Source: Cyanidiococcus yangmingshanensis (lineage: Eukaryota > Rhodophyta > Bangiophyceae > Cyanidiales > Cyanidiaceae). From it: 64,000 nt of DNA. Both the position numbers and the translations under genes were made by a program. Positions 8,942 through 20,900 of the stretch are shown one piece after another. The stretch lies in contig VWRR01000013.1 in the NCBI GenBank assembly GCA_013995675.1, positions 62,001 through 126,000 on the forward strand, given 5' to 3'. The number at the start of each line of letters is the position of its first letter. Position 1 is the first letter of the stretch. The notes beneath the pieces are model-generated. The model saw nothing but the letters and a program-made list of their open reading frames with translations. It did no database searches and was not told the origin of the DNA.

Positions 8942-11456
8942 ATGCGGTGGCCATTTCGGGGCAAAAGACGTGAGGTGTTGGGTATAGAGGTTTCATCGAA
9001 CGCAAATCAGAACGCGCTGGTTTCTAAACCATCGCCTCGAGCAGCGTCGAGTGACGCTGGGCACAGCGATAGGACGTCGACCCAGTCGGTCTCGTTGGCA
9101 GCGCTACAGGCGCTTGATCGGCTCACAGTGGTCGAGCACGAGTCTGCTTCGACGACGCCACCTTCACTAGCTCTGAGTCAGCGTAACGATGGGTTACGTG
9201 CGCGACGCCGAGCGACGAGTGAGCCCGCAACCAATAGGACGTTGTTATCGGCCGGACGAGAACCAACAGAGTTGCCGTGGCCGGAGCGCGGTCTCCTTCG
9301 GGTGGCTGCAAACTCGGCCAGAACGAGCTCAGGTCAGGGCCAGCCTCTCGCATCGTCAGAGCGAGAGCGGACGTCTCTTTACTCTCCGAGCGGGAGTGAG
9401 ACGGACGAAGAGAGCGTCTCGAGCGACTCAACCGAGGCCGAGTCCCTGACACACCTCGTGCCACCGCGGGACGACCCAGCGCGGGCAACCTCACCGAGTG
9501 GCCGAGACGATCGCGCCGAGTGTGATACAGCGTCGGAGCGGCCCGGCTCGGCTGCTGGCGGAACACGTGCGCCCGCTGGCTCGCTGTCGAGTTCACCGAC
9601 CTCGTTCGCAGCGGCTTGGAGCCAACGACGCGGTCCCCGGCTCGAGTCGCCGAACGACCTCTGGCGAATGCGGTCTGCAGCCTGGGCCACCGATACAGGT
9701 ACTTTGGTTGGGCCACTCGAGGCCCCTGACGGGTATAGCTCCCAGACCAATGGACGCACGATAAGCGCTACCACTGGGGCCGTGCTCCAGGCGACCCAAT
9801 CATACGCGGCTGTCCGCGGAAGGACGCCGTACCCGACTAGTTTTCTGGAACGACGTTCGCGCTCGCGCTCTCGACGTTCGCGTTCATCCTCGGACGCAGG
9901 TAGGAGCATGTCGCCCCGTGGACGTGCCGGCATTCGGAGTCGGGACGAATTCCTCCACCAGCTGAAAGCATGTGCGCAGCCGCTCTATGACGGTCGAAAT
10001 ACAACACTTCGCTATGCACAAGCGATTAGGCAACGGGTCGATACAATGAACGATCTTGTCGACTGGGTAGAGACGCAACCCGATGCCTTTGCACCCGATG
10101 CGTCCGTTTACAGCGCCGTCATTATTCTCGTTTATGAACATTTGGCGACCCGAGAGCCGCCCTCTATCACAGACGAGGAACGTCTCGCCCTCGCGGACGA
10201 CGAGGTGTTTGTTGCGCAGACCTTGCCGCGGACGGAGCGCATCCTGCGGACCCGAACACCCTCGACACGAGCCGAGTCGACCGAGTCGACCGATCCCCAC
10301 TGGCAACAAGTCGAGTGCGCCTATGCGCTGCTGCTGGAGTTCCTAGACCCCGAGCGGCGCGACACGGAGGTGAAACAGCAGCGGGTCGCAGGCCTGGTTG
10401 CTGTCTCGCCAACGAGTCGGATCGATCTCTGGGAACGACTGGTTCCCCATGTATTGCGCCTCTTCAATGCGCCCGCCTATGAGCGCGAGTACGTCAAGAC
10501 TTGTCTGCATCGAATGTACGCCCGTTTTCGGGACCTACGAACGCTCATTCGAGGTCGCATCTCCGTCGATTTGTGTCTCCCGTATCGATTCGATACTCGA
10601 GCGTATGGCCATTTGGTGCGCGGCCTCGCAGACCTGCTGAGCATCGTCGCTCTGATTGTACGCGGCCTCGCAGTGCCACTCAAGACGGAGCATGCGGACT
10701 TTTATCGACATGCGCTCATGCCGCTGCATGTACCGGACGGCTACGTCGTCTATGCAGCCGAACTGATGGAGTGTGCAATCCAGTTCGCGACGAGAGCGCC
10801 AATGCTGGCCATTGAGACGGTCCGTTACCTCTTGCGTCACTGGCCGGTGAGTCACACCCGCAAAGAGATTCTCTACTTGGATGAAATGGCGGTGTTGTTG
10901 GAACGATGGCAACAGCGGCGGTCGAGGTCGGATGCAGGCGCGAGCTTTGAACTCAGCGACACCAACAGAGATGCAGTTGGTGCAGCTGGTGTTTCGACGG
11001 CTCGCCCTGTGCATGACGTCGGCGCATCGCGACGTGGCCGAGGAGGCGCTGCTCCTGCTGCTCGAGAATGAGCCCTCGCGCGGACGTGGGACCCTTTACG
11101 ACGACGACCACGATGATGATGATGATGATGACAAGGGCCCGAACAGCGTCAGCCAGTGGTACCATGAAGCTGGTGCACGAAGGGGAGAGCGCGACCTTGC
11201 ACCGCACCTCAAGCGAGATGAGCTGAGCGAGACACCGCGCTCGTGGTTCCGTCGAATGCTTCTACAGTATCGCGGTTTCACCTTCTCCGTACTGGCGGAA
11301 GCGATTCATCTGAATGCGCGACATTGGGACGCGCGCATTCAGCAGATGACGCGCCAAGTCCAGACACTGCTCATGGGCCTGGACGCGAACACCTACGAGT
11401 CGTGCCTGCGTCAACGCCGAACAAGGACCATTGAGCGCTCTCGGCAGTTGAGCTAG
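8942..11456 (+). CDS. Second PP2A B56 (B') regulatory subunit with RS-rich N-terminus, one frame change
   Basis: About 830 residues. An N-terminal disordered half contains an Arg/Ser dipeptide-rich stretch (coded at about 9846-9930), like RS domains of splicing-related proteins. The B56 domain starts near 9946. Landmarks: YALLLEFLD, LHRMYARFRDLR, VPLKTEHADFYRHALMPLH, LLRHWPVSHTRKEILYLDE. The match to LFRQLAKCVSSPHFQVAE of B56 (here VFRRLALCMTSAHRDVAE) lies one frame further on, so a frame change falls between about 10905 and 10960. After it a poly-Asp run (11112-11132) precedes the last helices. ATG 8942 was chosen because the upstream in-frame sequence is repetitive; earlier ATGs are possible. 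Its 3' end is 93 bases from the convergent RopGEF gene. Confidence 0.82.
11112..11132. repeat. GAT triplet run (poly-Asp) in the second B56 gene
   Basis: About seven GAT/GAC codons in the shifted frame give an acidic loop near the C-terminus of the B56 domain. Confidence 0.8.
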
Positions 11457-11549
11457 CCGAGTCAGCGATACAGTAGAAAACACGGCCTTGGGCAGAAACT
11501 GTGCCATCAACAACCGCTCTGCATGAGCGGACGATCGCCGAGATGCCGT

Positions 11550-13779
11550 TCATGGTCGTGGCCGCGCACGCAGCGAGTCGCGACCTATTCGGTAGAGCGT
11601 CTTGGCAGCAAACATCACACCGGTCCTTGTTCCGAATGGGTGCCAGGGCAGCCAGAATGCCAGCTTGGTGGTTGCCCCGGTGGACGGGACGTTGCTCTTG
11701 CGGTGCTCCGACGGAGCCGCGGACGAGCCTACCTGATCTGACCAGGTCGTCATCGGGATCCGTCGAGCTGGCAGTGTCTCTGCACCGCTAGCAACGAGCG
11801 GCGTCGGACGTCTCCGAGCACTCGTTTCGGCCAAGCAGTACGCCGTCGCTTTGGGTGTGGAGGGTTCTAGCGACACTCCCGTCGAGCGTGCAGGCAGGAT
11901 TCCAGCAGGATCTGGTATTCGCGATAGGGGGCGCTCGTTCGATCTATTGATGTCGACTTGGGTGCCAGTGCTTCTGCCTAACCCAAGTCCCCAGTGGTCG
12001 CGGGCCCAGGAGCTATTTGGCATGGTTCGCGGTCGTTCTAGCGCGCATCCCCGGTGCGAAAGGTGCGACTCCCGCTGTTGGCGCCCGCCTGATGCAGATG
12101 CATCCCGTCTTCGGGAATGAAATGCCTCTAGTCGAGAACTTGATGCACGCAGAGAAACGTGGGCCGTCTCATTCAGGGTCTGTTGCTGTTGTTGTTGTTG
12201 CTGCTGCTGCTCAATCTCGAGACACAGTCGAATGCGCTTGCAAATAGCTGCGGCGCGGTGCTCGAGCACCCTTGAGTATGCCTCTAAAATGGCGCTGCCG
12301 ACATCCACATTGTAACGAATCGCACACTGGTCTCTAGTTGTGTGACCGATGCCTGTAAATACTTCACGAAGGGCATGCGCCCCGCGCTCGCAGCGTCGCC
12401 GAGCGGCATAGTAGCGTTCCAGCTTTTCTCGACGCCAGGGCGCTCCAAAGCGGCCAGCCTGGTTAAGCCGATCGATCTTGACACGGTAGAGAAACTCTGC
12501 CCTCTCTAGTTGTTCCACGAGTCGCGTCAGTCGTTCGTTGATGTCGTCGGCCTCGATCCAGGAGGGCAAGACCGTGTCGGACGACAGTCCCAGCACCGCG
12601 GAACGAGCATAGGCCACCGCACTGAATGCTGGGTTTCTTGAGAGCGCCTCGTGAAGCTCCGGACCCAACACGTCCCGTACTCGAGCGGCGGGTCGCCTAC
12701 GTGGCGTCAAAGACCAGCCACCCGTAGCCTCAGTGAGATCATACCCGAAACAGGAGCAAGCATATTCGCGAGCTGGACAGGGCAATGATCGCAGGAACAC
12801 GTTCATTGACGTCGCGAGCCAGATGCCGGATATCAGCAGCCTCCTGGAAGTTTCGTTGGAGTAGAGCGCGCACACCTGGAGGCAGACCTCCTGGTGGAAT
12901 CTGTGGCTGTTCGAGCCACCACTGTGGGCCTCTGGTCCCTGTCGGCTCGTAGTTAAGCGTTCCACTGAGCTCGCGAAAGGAACGTAACATCTCACGAATC
13001 GCCTGATCCATACCTCGCAGTCGCGGGAGATATTCCTCAATATCCGGGCGCAGCCGACTCTCAAGCACTTCCACGCTCGTTCCGTCGGCCAACTGTCGTC
13101 GCACCGGTGTTCGAACCATGATCTGCTCACAAGGCGAGAGCAGAAAGTCAATCTCCATGCTCCATCGAGAGGCTGCCTGCACAGGCAATGGCTCTAGTCG
13201 CTTGAATTCACCAAAAGTGCCCGCATGAAGGTTCACAATGGCGTGGCTGAGCTGGAGCGCGTTCGAGGCTGCACCAAGGGAACCCGGTGAAGAGCTTGCC
13301 GTTCGAGGAAGCGTGCTTTTCGGTGTTGTCTCCCGAGAGGCAACGCGCTGCACCGAAAACGTCTCGTTCTGAGATGCAACAGGCATGACGATTGTCGCGG
13401 TTGCGTTGCCTGCGAGCATCATTTTGCCGAGACGTTCTTTCATCAACGCGACTCTCGTCTTCATCGCTTCATATCGCGAACGGGAAATTGAGGAATGGTT
13501 CGAATGCCAGCCCGACGAGAAAGTCGTATCAAAGGTGGTGTCATGTGGAGCGGCCTGCGCAGGCCTCGCGTCTGTGTTTGGGACATCGTCAGTAAACCAC
13601 GGAGATGGCTGATCGGATGGGTGCTCCTCGGCATGTCGATCCTGCTGTCGTTGACGTAGTTCCCGAAACCTTCGAGCCAACTCTCGCTGAATGATCAGTC
13701 GGGCGTCAGGGATCGCGGCTGCCGATTCGCTATCTGGTTGCTGCGCTGCTGAGGCCGCGCCAGATGCTGCTGCATCCAT
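11550..13779 (-). CDS. PRONE-domain Rho/ROP guanine-nucleotide exchange factor (RopGEF-like), one frame change
   Basis: PRONE proteins load GTP on plant-type Rho (ROP) GTPases. Landmarks in order: MKERLGKMMLAG, LQLSHAIVNLHAGTFGEFKR, LEPLP, MEIDFLLSP, LADGTSVEVLESRLRPDIEE, QWWLEQPQIPPGGLP, then in a second frame INERLTRLVE and RYNVDVGSAILEAYSRVLEH. These match the PRONE subdomains, including the invariant WW/PPGGL and YN-DVG-AILE-YSRVLE blocks. The frame changes near 12800, right after ARDVNERV. An insertion separates the first block from the second. A run of about ten Gln (12181-12211) follows the domain, then a Ser/Arg-rich tail of about 200 residues. The ATG at 13779 is the first in frame. 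I did not identify a Rho GTPase partner here. Confidence 0.82.
12181..12211. repeat. CAG/CAA (poly-Gln) repeat in the RopGEF-like gene
   Basis: The triplet run reads as about ten Gln on the coding strand, directly after the PRONE domain. Mixed CAG/CAA use suggests a moderately stable tract. Confidence 0.8.
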
Positions 13780-14267
13780 CGTGCCGGGCGTCTGATCCAG
13801 AGGATTCTGGTCGGTTGGCTCGTCGAGAACGCTCCGAAACGGACTGGTGTCATCGCTGGCTGAGCAGGACGCATGATATTCCGGCTCGCCGAGCTGAGCA
13901 TTCCGGTGAATGGAGCTCTGAGGGCGATACGCTAGCGCGTTGCCGCACGGCCGGAGGGGTCCGATTTCCGCGGTTCTGTGAGTCGATCGATTGAAGTGAT
14001 CCACCTACCGCCTTGTTGGGCACTTGTCCAAGGTCTAAATGATACCAATCAGAGAGAGTCAAATCGTCCCGCAGTTGCTCTGAGTCTTGCACCGCTGATG
14101 CCGCCAAAGCAGCAGGAAACGCACCTTCTTGAAGTGCACCACGAAGTAAACCATCTGACAGCGTCGAATCATGATGCGGTGTTTCAGTTGGGACGCGTGT
14201 CCCCGAGAGAATCGCCGCATCGGCCCGAGAGGATGCAATTCGCTTTGTCAGGGTCCCATTCGCGTCT
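13780..14267 (-). other. Open frame between the RopGEF and MIT-like genes, possible out-of-frame C-terminus
   Basis: A minus-strand frame different from both neighbours stays open from about 14482 down to 13850 and reads as amphipathic, acidic sequence (for example SDGLLRGALQEG and LSDWYHLDLGQVP). It could be the true C-terminus of the MIT-like protein after a frame change, or a chance ORF. A 70-base gap then leads to the RopGEF ATG. Confidence 0.3.
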
Positions 14268-15275
14268 TCAGTGATCGGGTTTTCTGGCGTCGTCTGCCAT
14301 GTGGCCCCTCTCAACACATTTGTAGCAAATGATGCCTTCGTGTCCGACGAGACACCCTGACGATAAGCGCATAGCCGGCGAATGCAATAGAAATCTCCGC
14401 ACTGGCCCCGGCGAAGGTGTTTTTGGCTCTGACGGTGATGCACTTGTTCCGCGCTCATCGAGAAAGTCTTGTCGTTCACCACAAGGCAGCCCTAAGGCGT
14501 CGCACAAGTCGGGCCCAGACTCTCGCCTTGGGCGTGAGAAATGATCGCATGACGCGATCGTCGAACCGTGTGCGTTCCGAAGCGGTGCAGAGGCACGCTC
14601 GTGGCCTTGTTGCGGTATTGCTGGAATGGCTGCTGCATCCAACAACCACGCTGCCGAGCGACTCTGTTCCAAAGCCTCCTGCATCGTTCGACACGCCTCG
14701 AAACGTCGCTGAAGTTGCGGCCCGATGCTCTCGCTGCCGATCCCGATCGCCTCTCGTGCTTTCGTCGCTGCAACGTTGGTCTTCTCGCCGGTCGTATTGA
14801 CGGCGATCGCGGAGTTTTCGTCGGACGAGGAGTCCACTGGCTCATGTTCGGCCATGGTCGAAGCGTACAGATACTCTCGAATGGCCTCGCATCGAGCGAT
14901 CAGGGCCTCGATCTGGCGATAACAGAGCGTTCGCATGGTTGCCTCAGCCGAGGAGGCACCCTCTCTGCAACTGTCCTGACCAGAGTCGCAACAACTATGG
15001 GTCGCGTTTAAACCAGAATCCAGCACTGATGGAGACGCCGAGCTCGTTCGGTCGGTATCCAGCGCCCGGGCCGCTCGAAAGAGCGCATCCGCGGAGGCAA
15101 AATATCGCTCATAGGCAGCTTCGTAATCGTTGCGAACTTCGGCCGCTGCGGCGTCCTCCGCCAGCAACCGAGCCAATACAATCGAGGTACGTGCTGACTC
15201 GTGCCCACTCCATATCTGGATTGGTCGATCCCGGAAAGCTGCTGAATAGTGCTTTCCAGCGGTTTCAGCAGCCAT
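14268..15275 (-). CDS. MIT-like domain protein with C-terminal CCHC-like zinc knuckle
   Basis: 335 residues from the ATG at 15275. Residues of about 25-60 (SIVLARLLAEDAAAAEVRND then YEAAYERYFASADALFRAAR) have the A/L heptad pattern of MIT three-helix bundles (ESCRT-III/Vps4 adaptors). The third helix is probably RQIEALIARCEAIREYLYAS after a Ser/Cys-rich insertion. The middle is disordered. The C-terminus has GCLVGHEGIIC followed by CYKCVERGHMADDA, i.e. zinc-knuckle spacing C-x2-C-x4-H-x4 with Ala instead of the last Cys. Upstream in-frame sequence to 15671 is Arg-rich and not conserved-looking. Same strand as the RopGEF gene, just upstream of it. Domain calls are by pattern only; the knuckle may be degenerate or the frame may shift here. 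Confidence 0.55.
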   Translation of the reverse strand: MAAETAGKHYSAAFRDRPIQIWSGHESARTSIVLARLLAEDAAAAEVRNDYEAAYERYFASADALFRAARALDTDRTSSASPSVLDSGLNATHSCCDSGQDSCREGASSAEATMRTLCYRQIEALIARCEAIREYLYASTMAEHEPVDSSSDENSAIAVNTTGEKTNVAATKAREAIGIGSESIGPQLQRRFEACRTMQEALEQSRSAAWLLDAAAIPAIPQQGHERASAPLRNAHGSTIASCDHFSRPRRESGPDLCDALGLPCGERQDFLDERGTSASPSEPKTPSPGPVRRFLLHSPAMRLSSGCLVGHEGIICYKCVERGHMADDARKPDH

Positions 15276-16560
15276 GGAGCAGAGAACGGCAGAACGTGCG
15301 CACGTCGCCTGCGTGCGCCGATGCGTGCGCGCGCAAAGGATGCGTTTCGAAACGCCGGCACGCAGCGCGAGCCGTTGCGGCGACCGACCGCGGTCCGGGA
15401 CACGCCCAACGGATGGCGCTGCGTGCCGCGATCTCGGTTGCGGAGCACTTTGGGCACCAACGTCGATTTTGTGGAAACGTGATCCGCGGTGCACGCGACC
15501 ATAGCATTGGCCAAGTTCTCGGCAACTCCTCGAACAGACGTTGTAGACGTATAAGTAATCGAGTGCACCGTTGCAAGTGAGAGCACGTGTCGGTGGCGTC
15601 ATGCAACCGATCGTGCGGATCGAGAGCCATTGACTTGTCTGGGTCATTGGAAACGCAAACACTGCGATCATCCTCGTGCGAAAGGGGTCTCAGCAGGAAG
15701 CAGTTTTCATGATTGAAATCAATTTTTTGATCGAGGGTTGCACTGGATATGTTCTCAGTCACGTGCTCGACACCGATGCTGCTTGTTGCGTGGATGATGT
15801 CTCGGGCGAGGTCAGCCGACACCTTTGCTTCGCGCACGGACGCAGGCGTCGTACCCGATCGGGGCTCGAGAGGTTCCGATCGCGGTCCACGTTGCCGGCC
15901 TGATCTGGCATCGAGGCCTGGCACGGATGCCTGGACCGATTGATTGGGCCACCCCGAGCGAATCGTTGCTTGCGCCGTCTGATCGTTGCTGCAAGACATG
16001 TCCAGATCCCCGCGCATGTCCAGTAAGTAAGCGTATAGACCAGAATGCGAGGCATCCAGGTATTGATCACGTCAGCGGCAACGAGGTAGAACGAACAGCA
16101 TACGCTCAACGCACCTTGTCTATACACCGAGATGCACTGCGTTCATCGTGCAGTTCGTCCATCCCAGCGCAGATCGATCGCCAAGCCGTTGTTGGCACCA
16201 GCACCTCTGTGAGGACCTGATTCAAGAAACGGGACAAGATGGGTCATGATTACCCCGTGTCTCGATCCGCGCTGGTCGATCACGGATCCGGCCTGTCGCG
16301 CCATCGTGGCGCGCTCGCTCGACCTCGGCGCCAGGGAGGGTTTCGAATCCGTTGACGGCGGCGCGCGCCGGCGAGAACGAAACGGTACGCTTCCTATCTG
16401 GGAGGTGACTGTTCGCTGACGCCCCTCGGAGCGTCGCGCTTGACCAGCGAGCGACAAGCGACCACGCTACCGTGGTGCTCAAGTTTCTCCAGGTAGATAG
16501 GTGTGCGCGTGAGAGAAGGTTTGGACTCGTGGCGTAGACAAATTCGAGCTGAGCACGCTG
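15276..16560. other. Divergent intergenic region
   Basis: Separates the MIT-like gene from the GATA gene. Many short ORFs, none recognisable. A CGTGCG/GCGTGC-rich patch lies at about 15296-15335, 25-60 bases before the MIT-like ATG. Confidence 0.45.
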
Positions 16561-17772
16561 ATGGACGCTCTAGAGACGTGGGACGCTGCCAGGCAGTCGG
16601 AGGCAGCAGCCACAGAGCCACCTAACTTTACGAGTCTGACGTTGCCTGCTGGTTGCTGGAGTGGCGACGAGCAGGGTGGAAGCGAAAATGCTACAAGTCT
16701 GTCTCCGCGTACCATTCATTGTCCCACTGAGGTGACGCCGTTCGAGGGAGACTCCGAGAGCGCCCAAAGTCTGGTGGCTAGTCCGTGGCAGCGGGAGGGC
16801 ACGGCGGCTCAGAACAGCAGCCAGGTGGCAACGAAGAGTTCGTCCAAACTCGAAGTGGATCCTGATGTAAGCATGGACCCGCGTACGGGCGCATTCGACT
16901 GCGACTATCCATGGCTCGGCAGCGGAACGGTTTCGAGCGCTGCGGGCAGCACCGTAGAGCTCTTCAGTGACTGTGCGGTACGACGTTGCGTTCAGTGCGG
17001 GGCCACCGAGACACCATTGTGGCGTTCTGGACCTGCAGGACCAAAATCACTCTGCAATGCTTGCGGCGTGCGCTATAAGAAGCGGCTTCATGGACAGGGA
17101 GGCCAAGGTCTGCCCCCCAGCTCGAATGGGCGCAAACCTTCTTTACCGCGAGCGTGCTTGTCCTCAAATGGCCCCAAATTGGGCGAACAGGCTGGATTAC
17201 ATCTGGGACGACACCGCATTGCGCAGATGGCAGCGATACCTCTCCCGAATCAGCGCTCTGAGTCTATTCCACGACGAGTGCAGACCGAGTCCAGGCGTCA
17301 ACAGCGACATCGACTCGGCCGGGATCGGTCGGATTGGGCCTCCTGGCTGGAGCGTATGACCCCGCCCTCAACATCAAGTACCGCCGGATGCTGGGCGTCT
17401 ACGATAACGACAAACGCGAAGATAGCGCCAGCGGCAGGTCATCCGAGCGTTGGCAGAGCCGCTGTTCGCGATGTTGCCCCAACCGAAACATACTATCCGT
17501 ACCTATTGTTTGATCCGAATGATCGTGCTGCTTTTGGGTACTACTGCGCGCAGCACGATGAGGACATCGCGACGACTGACTCCGTCAATCAACGAAGCCG
17601 AATGGGCCCGTCGACACTATTTTATCGAGCGACGAACCCCATGAAACAGCGACATGGAACCATGAAAGTGCGTGTGCTTGCACAACCCGGTCATCGAAAA
17701 ATGAACCATCATCGTGCCCGCATCACGGCATCCATGTCCATTCGACAGTTTTCTCACGACCCCGGTCCCTAG
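16561..17772 (+). CDS. GATA-type zinc-finger transcription factor (plant-like C-x2-C-x18-C-x2-C)
   Basis: 403 residues from the ATG at 16561. One GATA finger with Cys at residues 143, 146, 165 and 168. Its loop of 18 residues contains [20 protein letters not shown], followed by the basic GVRYKKR tail. The 18-residue loop is typical of plant class A/B factors, while animal and fungal GATA usually have 17. It should bind WGATAR sites in the nucleus. No second domain is evident. The C-terminal 230 residues are basic and low in complexity. Its 3' end meets the convergent RPC2 gene across about 140 bases. DNA-binding role secure, target genes unknown. Confidence 0.88.
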   Translation: MDALETWDAARQSEAAATEPPNFTSLTLPAGCWSGDEQGGSENATSLSPRTIHCPTEVTPFEGDSESAQSLVASPWQREGTAAQNSSQVATKSSSKLEVDPDVSMDPRTGAFDCDYPWLGSGTVSSAAGSTVELFSDCAVRRCVQCGATETPLWRSGPAGPKSLCNACGVRYKKRLHGQGGQGLPPSSNGRKPSLPRACLSSNGPKLGEQAGLHLGRHRIAQMAAIPLPNQRSESIPRRVQTESRRQQRHRLGRDRSDWASWLERMTPPSTSSTAGCWASTITTNAKIAPAAGHPSVGRAAVRDVAPTETYYPYLLFDPNDRAAFGYYCAQHDEDIATTDSVNQRSRMGPSTLFYRATNPMKQRHGTMKVRVLAQPGHRKMNHHRARITASMSIRQFSHDPGP

Positions 17773-17911
17773 TTGGTCGACTGGTCTGGTTCAAGTCGAC
17801 GCATAGTGTCATGCAAGAGCAGCGTCCAGCAGGAGCATGCTCGAGTGGTCGGTAGCCTCGAAAGAGCACTCAGACGAATGATCGCACCCGAGCATGCCAC
17901 GGTCGTGTCCT

Positions 17912-20900
17912 CTAACCAGCGTCACCAAGACGCAGTTTCGTAACTATATTCATTGCTTGTAACTCCTGAAATAATAATTTGCAGGCGTATGGTAACAGAA
18001 CCCGTTGCATCGCGTTGCCTTGGCGACACAGTTGGCACCAGTCTCGTGTCCCGAGATGGCCACAAGCTTCGCATGCAAACGCCGCAAAAGCATCGGAACT
18101 GTACATTAAGCGCTCAAGTACAAGCAGACTCGCACCATGACCGAGAAGCGAGTCTCGCTCCATTTCCCCGAGCCGAAGACCCCCATCGCGACTACGACCC
18201 TCTGTTGGCTGACGTGTCAAGACCGCTCGTGGTCCACGAGCACGCCCGAAACACTTGTCGACCGCCATATGCTTCAGCCGCTGGTAATAAATGGGTCCAC
18301 AGAACACGTGTGCGGTCAGCGGCTCGCCACTAATTCCAGAATAAAGTACATCCTTTCCTGAGTAAGCAAACCCGAGCCGAAGCAGCGCCTCTGCACTAGC
18401 CTCGGTGCTGTCGAGGCCACGCCGCTCCACAAAAGCGGTCGCATCTCGAAGACGTCCATCGAGTGCTGCAGCTTTACCGGCAATCAACTCAAAAACTTTG
18501 CCCACAGTCATGCGAGATGGCATACCGTGCGGATTGAAGACAATATCGGGTCGAATGCCGCTCTGGCCATGCCACGGAAGATCGACTTCAGTGGGAATCA
18601 AGCCCACGACCCCCTTTTGTCCGAAGCGCGACGCGTACTTGTCACCTTCGACAACACGACGGGTCTGTCGGACCATGACCTTGACCAGACGCAAATCGTT
18701 CTGGTCTTGCGTGATGAGGACTTGGTCGACAACGCCTGCACCTCCTGGTGCTCTGTACGTTGCGAGCGCGGGCCGCTTCGCTGTGCGTCTCCAGCCAGCT
18801 GTTGATGATGCCGTAGCGTCTCGTGGCGAAACAGAGCGTCCATCCGACGGTTCATTCGTTAGACCAAAAAACGGCGCTTGAAGTGTCTCCAACGGTGTGT
18901 ACTTGTTCACCAGGACAGCACCAGGATCAAGCCGCATGCCCGGAGCTGCGATACCGTCTCCATCGAGGGCTTGCTCTGCCACCCGTCGTCTTCTTTCAGC
19001 GGCGATCTCCTTATCTGGTGCAGTCGTGGCACGCTCTGCTGTCTGCCGACCAGGATCGCTTTTCATGCCCGTGGTAGCGTTGGTGATGCTTGTCGACGTG
19101 GTTGTTGTCGTTTTCGTCGAAGCCAACGGTTCAATGGTATCTCGAGTACCGTTGGGGTACGCGCGAAGCGTCACTGGATATTTGCGAAGAACTGTGCAAC
19201 GTCCAAAGCCCCGATCAACACTCGCTCGATTCACGACCAGTGCGTCCTCAATGTCATAGCCACTATAGGACATGACCGCCACGATGGCATTCTGACCACC
19301 AGGCAGCGCGTTGAAGTGCGTGAACTCCACGGCATGCGTCTGAACGAGAGGGCGTTGGGGATAACTCAAAAGATAAAGCAGGGCATCCGTTCGGAGGTGT
19401 TGGTTGTAGGCCATTGCACCGACAGCTTGTTTGCTCATCGCACATTGATAGGTGTTCCGTGGAGACTGGTTGTGGTTGGCGTATGGAATGAGTCCTGCAC
19501 AGGCACCAAGAATGCCCTCAGGAGAGATCTCCACATGGGTATAGTCCAGTTTGGCATGCTCTTTTCGATCGGTTTCTCTCTGGGCGTGCAATTGATGCTC
19601 GCTGAGCGCAATGAACGCATCATTCTCCTCGTTGGGATCCAGGTACTCGATGATGCCGTGACGCAAGAGATCTTCCCAACGCAGTAGGCCAAGCTGCAGG
19701 TCCTCCAGATGATGACGTTGAAGACGCAGCATGCCGCGCTCAGTATCGACAACCAGCAACGGCCGACAGACACGGCCTGCATCGGTCGCCAGGTGCAGTG
19801 CTCGCCACGCTGGCGTCGCGCTCTCCCAGATGGATACGAAAGCACCTAGTGCAGCTCGTCGACGATGAGCACGTAGCTGCGCTGCCAGTTGGCTCGGTCG
19901 ACGATGCATCCCCAACAGAAGACCATTCACAAAGACCAGCGCTGGACGAGTGTCCACCGACGTTCCATGGTTCGGTCGGCGCTGGCGATTCAGTTTCCTG
20001 CACGCTCCCAACAAACCAGATCGTACTCGATAAGCGCGCGAATCTCCTGAGTACCCAGATCATAGACCAGACGACGCAAGGCGTGATCATCCTCTTCCGT
20101 TGTCACATTCGCCAAGAGCGCGAGATTCTTCACCAACCCACAGGATTCACCCTCTGGGGTGTCGCAGGGACACAGCATACCCCATTGGCTTGGTTGCAAT
20201 GCCCGTGGTCCACTGATCTTGCGCGTTTTCTCAAACTGAGACGAGATCCGACTCATCATCCCGATGACTGCGACGTAGCTGAGGCGACTGAGCACCTGCG
20301 TCACCCCTTGGCGCTCCATGCGGAACCTTTTGAGTGCCCAGTTGCCAGAACTCAGCGCATGCTCAAAACCGTGACTGATTGTCTCACTACGCATACAACG
20401 AGTCACGTCAAAGTCCTGTGTTCGACTCGGCTTGGCAAGCACCTGATCTGCATGGCGACGAATATCAGCATTGAACTTTTTGAAAAGATCCTCGAAAAGC
20501 AGGGCAAGCAGCGGACCGGCCAATTCAAGTCGTTTGTTTCCATAGTAATCCTTGTCGTCCAAACATTCGGGGTTGTCCTTGGCAGCCAGCACACCACGAA
20601 TCATGAGCGCAATGTAGAGAGACTTGTCCCCAAAGTCGACGCCATCACAGGGTACGTGCGGCAGCACCACCGCTTTAAGTAGTTCTCGTGCCTCCTCTTC
20701 GATGCCATGTCTCCGTCTGGATCGTTGCTCTATTGACGACTCTTGACGTCTCCAGGGATTGGCCTGTAGCAGGGCTCGTACTCGTTGACCAATGTAGCAG
20801 AGTGCCGCGGGAGCAGACCGAACACCCAGCGAGTCCGCCTGCTCCAGCGATGGTTCCAGTAACGGTGCATGCCAACTAACCAACTCAACCATTTCAGCTG

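Noticed and set aside
13850-14482. 210-residue minus-strand ORF as an independent gene
   Set aside because: It overlaps both neighbours in other frames and has no recognisable domain; treated as a possible out-of-frame C-terminus instead.
16338-16360. tRNA T-arm (ggtttcgaatcc)
   Set aside because: The flanking bases do not form a five-pair T stem and no anticodon arm was found upstream.
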